The notes under the pieces: generated by a model | What the model was told of the DNA's origin: nothing | The model's database searches: none | The model's input: only the letters and a program-made list of their open reading frames with translations | Translations under genes and position numbers: made by a program | In this document: positions 39,401 through 51,400 of the stretch, piece after piece | Position numbering within the stretch: the first letter of the stretch is position 1 | How the letters are laid out: each line of letters opens with the position of its first letter | Assembly (NCBI GenBank): GCA_944470555.2 | Contig: OX104129.1 | Location: 45,789,998 to 45,853,997, forward strand | Direction: 5' to 3' | Length of the DNA stretch: 64,000 bases | From: Heterobilharzia americana | Lineage: Eukaryota; Platyhelminthes; Trematoda; Strigeidida; Schistosomatidae

Positions 39401-42400
39401 TCTACGCTACAAATCCAGGAATCACTCTTATTGGCTGTCTATTACTGAACATTATTGTTGGCAGCCTCAATATGTATATATCCGTCTACCTGCTTCTGTG
39501 GAGCTAGGTAATGTGGGTCTTGCATAGAAGCAGATTGTTTAATGTCAGCATTAACATTTTATAACATAGATCACTCGAAAGTCAAAATTTGCCCAGGAAC
39601 CATGTCCACGTATGTGTATTAAGCCAACATCCACTATGTATTGCAAAGTGTGAACAATATGGAGATTAAAGGCAGAATTTTGTGTTCAAAGTACTTTTTC
39701 CTTGTTTCTTTAATAACATTACCGACATCAACTGGAGAACCATTGAAAACCTGGGAGTACATGAACCGTCAGCGATGGCACTGGATGAAGATCACACTAT
39801 ATCACTAACTGATATAAGTAGGGAGATGTGGACAACTGGATTCTAAATCAGTGGTTCAGTGAAAAGGTGTTAGTTACGAAACCTGAAGGTACTGGGTTTG
39901 ATCCCTAGTGGGTTCACGGGTGAGTGCGGCTGAGGTGTGCTATACTAAGGTGAAACAGCCGACCAATGCTTGAAGATTTTTGGTGATTCCCCACCCGATA
40001 TCTGCCCATGATGAATACCAACTTGAAATCAATACATCACTGATCTGAAGACTCGATTTCTTTTTTTTGTGCCGTGTATTATTAATTCATAAATAATGAC
40101 ATTTTTCAAACTGTGTTCAAATTAATTATCTGAATATAACTGTACATTTGAGAATTATACTGCCGCAGATAAATTTGTTTGCTGAAGTCTGTCCTTTACG
40201 ACGCCATGAAAAAAATTGTATTTCTTAGGTCTTTTCAGATCAACTTTTGAGGCATCTTACTCGAAGTCATTAAATATTGATAAAAACAGTATCCTTACCA
40301 ACAGTTAATTACTTCATTTTCTGTTCCGACCATAATCAGCTTTTCCTCAACTAAATCCAAATTCAGGTAATAGGAAAATAGACCTTATATGTAGTTTTAT
40401 CGGGTTGGTTATCAATACGGAATGTATATCATTCTGATTTGGAGTCATTAGGAAAATTATTCAAGGTAATAAAAATGTAAATTAAACAAAACGACTTCAT
40501 TTCTTCTAGATGTTTTTGTAAGAAGGTTGTTTGGAACATTTAATCCTGGGTTACTTGTTATCTCTTTTGCATGAAACGTAGAAGGCAGCTGGTATGCCAA
40601 TAATAGTTATTAGTCTTCATGATTTTTTTGTTCTACGTTATACATACACCATACATATACCTTGAAGAGGGTTAACTTAAATCTGTTTAACTTACTTGAT
40701 GAAATACGCTTCTTTTTAAATAATCTTTATTACTGGTGAAGTACAGAAACTTTAATGATATTTAAAAACAAATTCTTCATAGGTAATAATGTCATAAAAT
40801 ATCTTAAATAAAAGTAAACTGGATTATGCTTTCTTTAACCAGAAACTTTCAAGACGTTTTTGAATCTATGGAATGTCAAAAACGTTTTTAAAGAATTGCA
40901 CTTTTCACCAGCTGATTTTGTTTTTGTACCTACAAAATGACTACTAACTTACATTTAATATCCTGGACAAGTTGTTTTAAACAGTTGTGAAGATGAACAT
41001 GGTCATGTTTTTCCGTAGAAACCACCACAAACTGAGTGAAATTGAAGGCCGTCTTAACGACTGATGAGACAGTCGATTTCGGTTCTGTATTTTACGAAAA
41101 GCAACCTTCCCAGACAAAATACCGAAACCTAACTGGCCATTTTGAGCAGTGGCTAGGGTGTAGAAAAAGCAGAATGTGCATTGCATAAACTATGGAAAAA
41201 GTATCAACTCAGATCACTTTGGTCTGGTTTGTAAGCACTACAAAGTAGAATCATTAGCTTTCAGCTGTTCATTTCTGTCACTGCATGCAGTCAAAACAAG
41301 CTTGTATAAACCTTACAATTAACTAAGTTTTTCCAAAACTAAGTGCATAAATTACTTCCAAAATGACTTTCATTCTCTTGTTTGTTGCTCTTTTTTGCTT
41401 CATTAGTTATGAATTTTATGCTAGGTACTTTACCTGACGGAATGCTTAGCCACAGTAATTAGTTAAAGCAAATGGAATACCTCTTACAGTCTTAGACAGT
41501 GAATCATAACCATAAATGTTTGGTAAATAATAATCGTTTTAGCTAGTTGCATTGTACAACTTCTTTACCAAACTCATCACAAACAGACAATAAAAACTGT
41601 TATTCTTTCCATAACATTATATGAATGTTAATCAAGTGTTAAGTGTAAATAGTTTTCATTGAATTCCAATCATTTTTCCTCCTTTCACAGGAAAACATCT
41701 GAAAACATTCAGTAGAAATACGTAAGAAATAAATATGGAAGAGTAATGTCCATAAAAATAACGGTCACTTGGTAATTAGGTGGAAAAAGTGGAAGCTTAT
41801 GAAAATTTATGCAAACTACTAAATCACAAAAGACATACACGTTAGACAAGCTAACTGTTAGTGATGATTGAAACCCTCAGAAACTCGGTGGCATTTTATA
41901 GTTTACTTGGTGACTACTGGTGGAATCCAGGATATGCGTTTAATCCTATCAGGAAGTCATAAGATGGATGCACGTGTACCCTAGTCACTGATGTTGTTTC
42001 CATTGAGACTTGAGCCCAGTACCTATCTCGTTAGACGCAAAAGCGTCATTCACTAGGTAAATAAGGGCACAACAGCAATGTCTCGCGCAACAAGTGTCAA
42101 TTGTTGCTTCTCGATATCTATGATTTCTTGCTGAAACATTGAGTAGAATTGTTCGACCTATATTGGCAGATTAGTCGATAGTGTAGTAGCGGAAAATTAC
42201 GAATATCGATAAACAATGACTGACACCCATTGCATAAGATGTGGCTCTCACACCTCAGTGGCCTGACGGAAAACAATATGGCGTTTGAAGCAATGGGTTT
42301 GATTCTAAGCGGGAACGCCATCACTCAGTGGGATGCAGGAACATCGAGCTGACGAGTCCCAAGTAGGATGGAATCTGAATCCCGGGTTTTACTGCTGGTC

Positions 42401-45400
42401 ACCAAGATGACCACAACATTATGAAGATATAGGCAGTGTCCAGGCGTCAATACAGAAGCCTATCTGCTAACAGAGGTCGATCAATTCGACCCGGTGTGGC
42501 AACGGGTGATTACAAGGATCGATAGACAAACTCAGTTTCATTTTTAGTATCATAAAAAATCCCTTGAGAATTTAATACAGTTGTTTGCATCGGTTTTTAA
42601 TTCATGGTTTAACAGTGAACATATGCATCATTTTGGTGTTTACTGTTATACTTTCATATTGACTAAGTCAATTCTATTAATACAAAAATAGTATAATTTT
42701 GCAAGTCTGAGTGTATTAAGTACATTCGAACCAACTTACAAAACGTACGCACTGAACTCCATTACTGTTGTCTAAGTAAAGTGGCTACTTCGCAATCGGA
42801 AAATGAGCGTACTCAACTGCAACCTTAGATGAAAAGTAAAACCAAGTTCACCATGTATTGATGATCAACACGAGATAGCCAACTCTCAGTTAAGCTGCTT
42901 GTTTCCTTTAGCTATTAAAAAGAATACCAACCTGAAATCAATAAATCAATGTCCATAAACCTCAAAAATGAAATAACTTAGTGCTCATTGGTAACTAAAA
43001 TCTAGAGGTAATTCCCGAAGTTCTAATGAGAAGTTGTAACCGGTGGGACCAACAAGTGAAACATGAGGACCGTTACTCAACGACGGCAGCTAAAGGAAGT
43101 AGAGGTATATTATGCGCTGACATAAGTAGAAAATGTAGACTACCGGATGCAAACCCAGTGGCTTCGTGATGAAGTGCTGGCCACGGAATCTGAAGGTTCT
43201 GGGTTAGATCCCCAGTAGGGTCATGGGTGCAAACTGTCGAGGAGTCTCATGCCGGGACAAAACAGCTGTGCAGTACTCCCAGGTTTTCACTGTTTCTCCA
43301 ACTGATGTCAGTCCATCATGAGTGCCAACTTGAAATTCACAAACCTCAAAACTGATAAAAAATCCTGTTTAAATGTTTGAAAATGCATAATGAAATATGT
43401 ACTGCTGCTTCTCCGGTGTATCGTCTCGTTTACTGTAATATCGAAATACGATTCTATCCAGAAATAAAATAAAATAGATTTCCTTCTAAACACCACTTGT
43501 ATAGATGTAAAACTTGGGCACTGTGATAGAATTTAATCCCATATTAGATTTGTTTATTTGATTTATAACACACAGTGAATTAGTATTATTTACTTGATAG
43601 TACTAGATCACCGTGTGTTATAAATCAAATATACAAACCTAATATGGAACTACTTCACTTGAATGTTACGGGTAGCTTATTTATATTAAAAACACAGTCA
43701 ACATCAGTATGATGTTTGAACTTAGTTGTTGTACATGTATTAAAGCATTTTAAGATTTATGCATATGTCCATCCTCGATGCAAACTGTACGGACAAGTAT
43801 TGAGTTGTTACAGCGTATTTCTGAGATAGACATTTGTACCAAATGAAGCTCAGTAGTGAAGTTTACAATCAGTGTAAGCATAGTATCTTAACCTAGTACC
43901 TATACTTTTCAGTTTTCTTGCAGTGACTTATTTTTATGCATTGAACCACGCAAAGACAATCATATGTGGTACAGTGTAGTATCATGATATGTTTAACTAA
44001 AAATGTCTGATTCCTTGTGGGTATGCACTCTTGAGGAATCCTATACTAAAATGAAACAGCTATTCAGTGCTCCAAGGTTTCCAATGTTTTTCCAACTGAT
44101 CTCAGTCCATGATAAATACCAACCTGAAACTAAAAACGCATTAGTAAGCTGGAGGATTTCTGATTTTACTAATATATACAAAATATCATCTTTACCCGGT
44201 GTAAATTTAATATATGCAGGTGTCAAAACCAAAACTAAAAGAGATAAACTTAGTTCTCATCTAAGTTGAAAGTCAGTGTTAGAAATATTTCAGTAGAAAC
44301 TTTAAAGAAACCCAACAATTTGTTAAGCAATAAATTAGATGATTTCACAATGTAGCATGCAGCTTATTGGTAGGAATATAAACTTATTTCACTCTATAGA
44401 AACAAGTTAGCTTCAAAAGTTACAGTAAAATGCTAATAATAGTCTTGATTGTGCAGTGATTCAGTATTCAAAAATGTAAATAAAAATATATGAAAATAGT
44501 TTTTACTGAATAAACGCCTACTAAAAAGTTCGAATCGACAAAAAATAAACAAAAACAACAACAAGGTAATTCACTACTAGGTATGTAATTTACACCATCT
44601 GCAATTTTATTCTTTTTATGGCTAGATTTTCTGATGTTATTTCCACCTGAATAAATGTATGTGATGTTAAAAAGTGGTGAATAAAAACAAATTCTCCTTT
44701 ATGGTGTATACTTGATGTAACCTGTATGGTACAATCTTCCAATCCAACCTTTCTATAACATCCAATCAATCTATATTTATTCAATAATGTGATAAATTAT
44801 AACGGTAAAGGAGAAAATAAATAAAAAAATTTATTTAGTAATAAGATAGGATTTTCATTTGTGCAGAAATGATAAAAGAAAATACAAAGGTACAAAACCA
44901 GTGAGATTTCCATTTGAACAGTAATCAAAAAAATACGAATGCGTGTTGAACTTTTTGAGGGAAAAGTGTGCAAAGTAACCTGAAAATAGGGTTTCATTAC
45001 CAGTTTATGCATATGAACGAACATTGACAATGTCTATCTAACCTTTTTTCGGCATTTGTAATGAAGACTGATTACAACAAAGTTAGTAGCTAGCTAAATG
45101 GAAACACAGACTACATTTTATTTAAATTTTGAGGGAGTTGTGGAGATTTGGAATTATTTCAAGTTGTTATCGTAGACTGACATCAGTTGGAGGAACTAGG
45201 ACGAAACAGCTGTCCAGTGCTCCCAGGTTTCCTTTGTTCCTCCAACTGATGTCAGTCTACGATAACAACTTGAGATACATTTTATTTTTTTAATTCATTT
45301 GAACTTGTTTCAGATAATGAATTTACCTTGAAACCTTGACGATAAGAATAAAGAGCATGAGAGGTTATTTTAACAATGGTGCCTTTAGAGCATTAGTTGC

Positions 45401-48400
45401 ATGCAGTGAATCAGTAGAAGGGATAATACTAAAAGATGAAACTAATGCATTCACTCAAATATTCTTTATTTCAGCTTTCAGATAAAATGCAAATTTCATA
45501 TTAGATATTCTGAAAGGCCATAAAAATTATTGCAGGAAATTTTGGGGTGGTAAACTATAGTTTAAATTGTTGGTAGTGATACAGATACATAAATTTTTGT
45601 TCTTCTTGAAATATTGATCACTATCTTCATAATTTAGTTTGGTATGCTATTTTGGAAGTGTCATATATATCGTGTAATATCTAACTGAAGAATAGAAACT
45701 ACAAACAATTTATAACATTGCTCGGTGGAAAACGTTTAGGTCTTACAGTCAATCAATATTATTATCAGAACATAAAAACAGTACAACAGTCACCAAGAAA
45801 TGTACCAACAAAATAATAATATAACACTATTTTAAAGAAATAAAGCAAAGGGAAGTGGATAAAAAAACACAATGAGAATAGAATAATTAGAAGGGCAGTT
45901 CAGTAGGATGCATTCAAACCAAAGCATTTATTAATTTTCAGTAGCAGAAAATAGAAGGAAGCTACAGCATGACCGCCACTGGTTTCGATTCCGAGCCAGT
46001 TCTGATAATGTTCTAAACCACTGAGTTGTGTGATCTCTCGTATCCCACCCAGAGAGTCATGTCGCACCAAGAGATGCTAACTCGATACAACTACCCTTCA
46101 TCCCATGGCACCAACTCATACACTGAATACACCTTCACTTCTTCTATTCAGTTCCAGTCCCATCACTAGCAAACAGTGAGCGGTTTGGAAGCCATTGGGA
46201 CGACATGCGTAACACATGTTCAAGCCACCGAAGCCGGTGTTTCTAAATGACCTCACTTATTGAATGACGATTTCTGTCATGCCTGAACACACGCTGTCGT
46301 AGCTCAGAATTAACTGCACAGTGTTGACATCAGATATGAGCAATCCCATGGAGACAATGATGATCAAACACACAGTCATCGAACATCCCCAGCTTGGATG
46401 GTCCAGGTTTCACAGAAGTAGAGCAGAACTGCTTGTGACGAATTGTTTTAAATTCAACCTTTCACAATCAGACTAATGTTGCGACGGTGACAAAGGTGGT
46501 CCAAATTGGTGTATGCCACTCTGGATTTTGGTAAACGGTTAGAAGTTTCATCCCGTACACCTCCACCAGGACTTACATAACCACTCAGATACACGAAATT
46601 TTCGACTACTTCCAATCACTCACCACTGAGCTGTTTGGTTGTTCATAAGTTTTGCGCAGATAGTTTCATAAATCCATCAACAGACAAACAGACAGTAAAA
46701 TAATGCATTACACAAACAGTGTGTATGATTTTTTATGTTACAAAAGACTCAATAAAACGTATGCATTATAATCAAGGTAGAAAGCACAGGAAATATATCC
46801 GATGAACTCTAAACGTATTTGGCTTTAACTCAGATAATCTTTGAGTAGATGTACGCTTTATATATCATAAAACAAGAAATAGAACAACAAATTTATAAAT
46901 AGTCAGGAAGTATGTTAGTTTAAGGGGAGTAATATCATTTGATGTCTTCTGAGAATTTTTTGTCAAATATTCTAAAGTGAAAGTGCCTCGCCGACTAAAT
47001 ATTCACCTGCTGGTATCTACATCATTTGTACCTTTCTGGGATTAAGTTTTAGGACCTTCGTAGATAGGTAATCAACCTATGTAGCGAATCAAGTGAAAAC
47101 ACAATGACCTGATGAGGTAAGGAATTGCAAAACATTCTTATTGAGATAAAACCTACCTCCTTCTTCAAAGCACCACATATTTTGCTAGAGAAGTGGCATG
47201 CATTACTTTCGAAATAATAGTTGCTAACTGTATTGTTGAGAAATAGCAATTAGCTCCTAAGTAGACATGAATCTGTTAAGATTACCGTCATATTTTTTAA
47301 AATGCACTTATTACGTATATTTACTGAAATGGTTCTTCATATCTAGAGTTTGAAGCGAATTGAGTAGATGAGTATAAGGTAAACGTTTGTTTGGTACTAA
47401 GCAACATTACAGTGAGACATCAAGTGAAGGAGTGATTACAAAACTTCGAATAAAGTTGCAAAACTTCAGGCTGTAAGTTTGGGGTCGATATATCATGAGT
47501 GTATCCAGAGAGATTTACCTCGTAAAATCCAACTGTATGGAAACCCGTTATCTTGTCATCTGAATTGAATATGAAGGCGTTAGGAATTAATGGTTGAACA
47601 GATGGTTAATTATTTGAAGATTGAAGATTATCTAGGCTATTCCAAGTGCCGTAGGATTTTGTAATCCACGCAAACACCGTTTTGCATTGCATGTCACCTG
47701 TTTGTTAGCAAAAGAGTATCATTCACTATCAATGTAAATCATATGTTGATTGGCGGTATTTTCTTTCCATGCACGTTATTTTATTTTAGCTCTGGTATTT
47801 TATCTGTCATAGTGATTTTGATTAGCTGTTTATCCAAGAAAACTAAAATTTCTAAGACGCATAGAAAATATTTCAAAGTAACCTACCAGGTGCTCATATG
47901 TTTATCCCACATTTGAACAGATGAATAACTAGCATAAATGCATTGTAAAATATCATAAATCAATCTTGTTTTGAAAGTGAACAAATATTTCACATAACGA
48001 TTTCAAAAATTATTTCTAACAAACTGGCTCACCTGAAAATTCCAAGGAACCTTCGATAGTCTCTTCAGTTGGTTTTTTGCCTTTTGATTTTGTTTTAAAG
48101 CCAAGTGACAAGCAGCTGCACCATAAATAGGTGCAACACTATCCGGCTGAACAAATATAAATGAAACATTTTTTAAGACAGTGATCACATTAATCTTAAA
48201 CTTTTGTAAAAACAGTAAAAATTGCTAGTAATAATCGGTGACTAAACTATGATGTTTCAACAATGACATAATATTTTACAAGCTATTCTGGTACTTTTAA
48301 GAATCCAACGGAATACAATTTCAGAGTAGAATGAAAACCCTTTTCCAATTTATTGATAAGGCTGTTATTTATTTTTATTCATCGTAAGATACCTAGTCAA

Positions 48401-51400
48401 AATTTGCAGACTAAGTGGATTGAAAATTAAAGTTGTGAAATAGTTCAAGAACTAAACCTTGCGTAATTATTATTTTGATCGGCAGGTAGCTCTAGACCCA
48501 GATTTCCCGTTTTTGCGCTTTCTGACACCCCTCGGCCAGAGATATGTGGACTCATGGGGAAACCGTCGTCACTTTGCCCATTCAAATAACAGATTTTATA
48601 ACTAAGCTGTTTGGATCGGGATAGTGCAAACTTCTAACAATTATCGGTCAAAAATTCTAAACTATAAAAGATGCTAAACATGTGTTGATTAATACACAGG
48701 AGTAATGAATGATAAGTGATTGTTCTCGGTGCAAGCAAGGTTTCTAACACTAGTAAAATAACCTTTGTTTAATAATCCAAATAACGATGAGGGCTTCTAC
48801 TACCAGAAACTTGAATCTAGCAAAGCATATTACGCAGACTATTGTTTACAACATCTAGTCTTCGGAATATCTAAGAAGTTATTCAAGTTTAGGTTCATAG
48901 TTATATATGTTAGGCTACTCCTAATTCAGTATAGGTACATTATATGAATCTAACCTATAATATGACGAAATCAAGACAAACGGTACTTTATTATAAAATC
49001 AATGAGAAACAGGGCAGTGGAAACAATATTTGCTGATTCAATATGTTTCATGTCATTTGAAAAGAAGCACAGGACAGCTCAGTGGCCATCTTTTTTTAAC
49101 CTGATAGATAGAATTCTATTGGTACTTGTGACTTGAATTTTCATTGTTACCGTACAATGTTCAATTAAAACAATGAAGAGTATTGAAATATTCTTTAAAA
49201 CACAAATGGCTGTATAGAATAGTTTTTCAAGGTTCTAAGACACATCTCGCTACTTGTTAGCAAGATGTTGTGGGTTGACCCTCAGTTCTGTTTATCTACG
49301 AAACCTAACATTCAACTGAGTTCAGAATTATCGCTTCCGATAAACACGGTGAAACTAGAATTATGTAAGTTGTTTGTTAGTATCAAATTAATACGTCCAG
49401 TGTATAGGCTGTATTCCAAGATAGTTAATTGTAAAATTAAAACAGTTGTCATTAAACATGAGATAAAGTGATAATTTCTCACTTCATGCTTTTTTTCAGT
49501 AACCAGTCACAGTGTAGACGTGTTCTAAAGGTTGATTTAAAAGTTAGTTTTTGTGAATACCTGATAAAAACCACAAGTTTCATTTTATTTTCTTTCTAAT
49601 TAACTTGATAAATCTGTTCAGTATCATAAACAAGAAGTGAGTTATCTTTCCGTGGCTTCTAGGATGGCGATACTGATGAGTCAAATTCAGGTTTGCAACA
49701 TATATAACGTTCTTCTTACGAATAAATAAATTAGTTGTTTGTTTTTATTGTACATGCATAAGGATAAGACAAAATCAATGTAGAGCCGTGAACGGAAGTG
49801 CATTGTATCAAGCTGCCACACCTCACAGCAGTATACAAGAAAGGGTGGATAGAAAGCGACTGATACCAAAGAAAGACTAAGTTGTGTGTCAGAATAAACA
49901 ATTTGAAGATAAACGTTAGTACAAATAAACAAGCTTTAGAAGACGCCATTGTGATCGATTTTCATAAGGAATCTTGATGTTTGTTTGTTTTGTGTTGAGA
50001 AATGGAACACCAAGAGAGCAGTTTTCAAACTTTAATTTCAGACAGTACACTTACAATCTGATTAGCTTTTCGTGTGATAAAAAAGCACTGGAAATGGAGT
50101 AACCATCAGCATTTCAAAAACAAATAAGAGCATTCATAACGTCGTTTCCTTTTTATAGCATATTTGATGTTGATAAGTGAATAAGTCACCGGCTTTATTA
50201 CATGCCGGCGATAGCCTCTTTCACTTATCTAGGCAGCACCATTTCAACTACAGGCGGCACAGACGAAAACGTCAAAGTCAGGATCGGAAAAGCAAGACAG
50301 GCATTCATTAAACTGAAACCAGTGTGGAGATCTTCTACACTCAGCATAAAGCGTGAACAAGATCCGGATTTTCAACACCAACGTCAGGTCAGTGGCACGT
50401 CAGAGACTTGGCACGTCACGTAAAGTATTTCCAACAAAGTGCAGACATTCATCAACAACTGCCTACGCTTGTTACTGAAGCTCAGATGGCCAGAATAATA
50501 AGAATAAGTAACAAGGAACTCTGGGAACGAACCAACCAAGAAACTATCGTTCAACAAATATGAAGGAAAAAGTGGAGATGGATTGGGCATACACTGAGAA
50601 GACCATTCGGGGACTTCACGCATCAGACCAGGCCCTCGAGTGGAACCCAGATGAGAGACGGCCAGCTGGGCGTCTGAACGAGGGTGACATGGAGGAGATC
50701 GTGAGAGGAAGAAATGAGAGCTTCTGGGCTGTCATAGAGCCAGACTGAAAAGACTGCAAAGAAGAGAGTGCACTGGAGACGTACTACTGAAGCCCTATGT
50801 TCCACCAGGAACCCAATGGACAAATAGTGAAATAATAATAATTTATCACATACCACTGAGTACATTTAGTATCTTAGCACAAAGGCTGCATCTTGGAACC
50901 ATGTGGTAACACTTTGTGTTTTACATAATAAATAGACAGATGCGATTTCAGGAATCGTGACTTATCATAGAGACAATCTACTTAGTAATGAGTGACCTTT
51001 TGTATGTAGCAGTCCATAAAATTCCAATGAAAGCTTCAACCAGCTACGTAATGTTACAGTCAAACAAAGTGTTGGTCTAGTCCAAAACTCAGTGCTTGAA
51101 TTATTTACACTGTACTGGTTAACTTATTAAATTTTTGGCTTGGTAACAGCAGGAGTGAAAATGTTTACCAAGCAGTGGGAATAATTTTATCATAAGAATA
51201 AGTTTTAATATGATCCCGGAGTGTTTAGGAAATCAAAACAAGATGTTTTAATTACGCTAGGATCATGTTAAAATCTATTTTTATTACGTAGTCAGATTTG
51301 GTGCTCGAATTACTCCAGAACATTCGTAACAACTATGATCTAGATATTTATAATTATAAACAAATTAATTCATACTTTACCAATAATTTATTAATTTCAA

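Larger units (their letters stand above)
33067..48032 (-). other. 15 kb IFT139 intron
   Basis: The largest intron in the window. It holds an RTE copy (35041-37580), eight hammerhead-repeat copies or tails, a MITE copy and a CR1 fragment, listed separately. In 33067-34449, 38346-39844, 40046-41032 and 46646-48032 I see nothing else. Confidence 0.8.

Noticed and set aside
44003..44269. 88-aa plus-strand ORF and its antisense shadow
   Set aside because: Both read through the type I hammerhead-repeat body.
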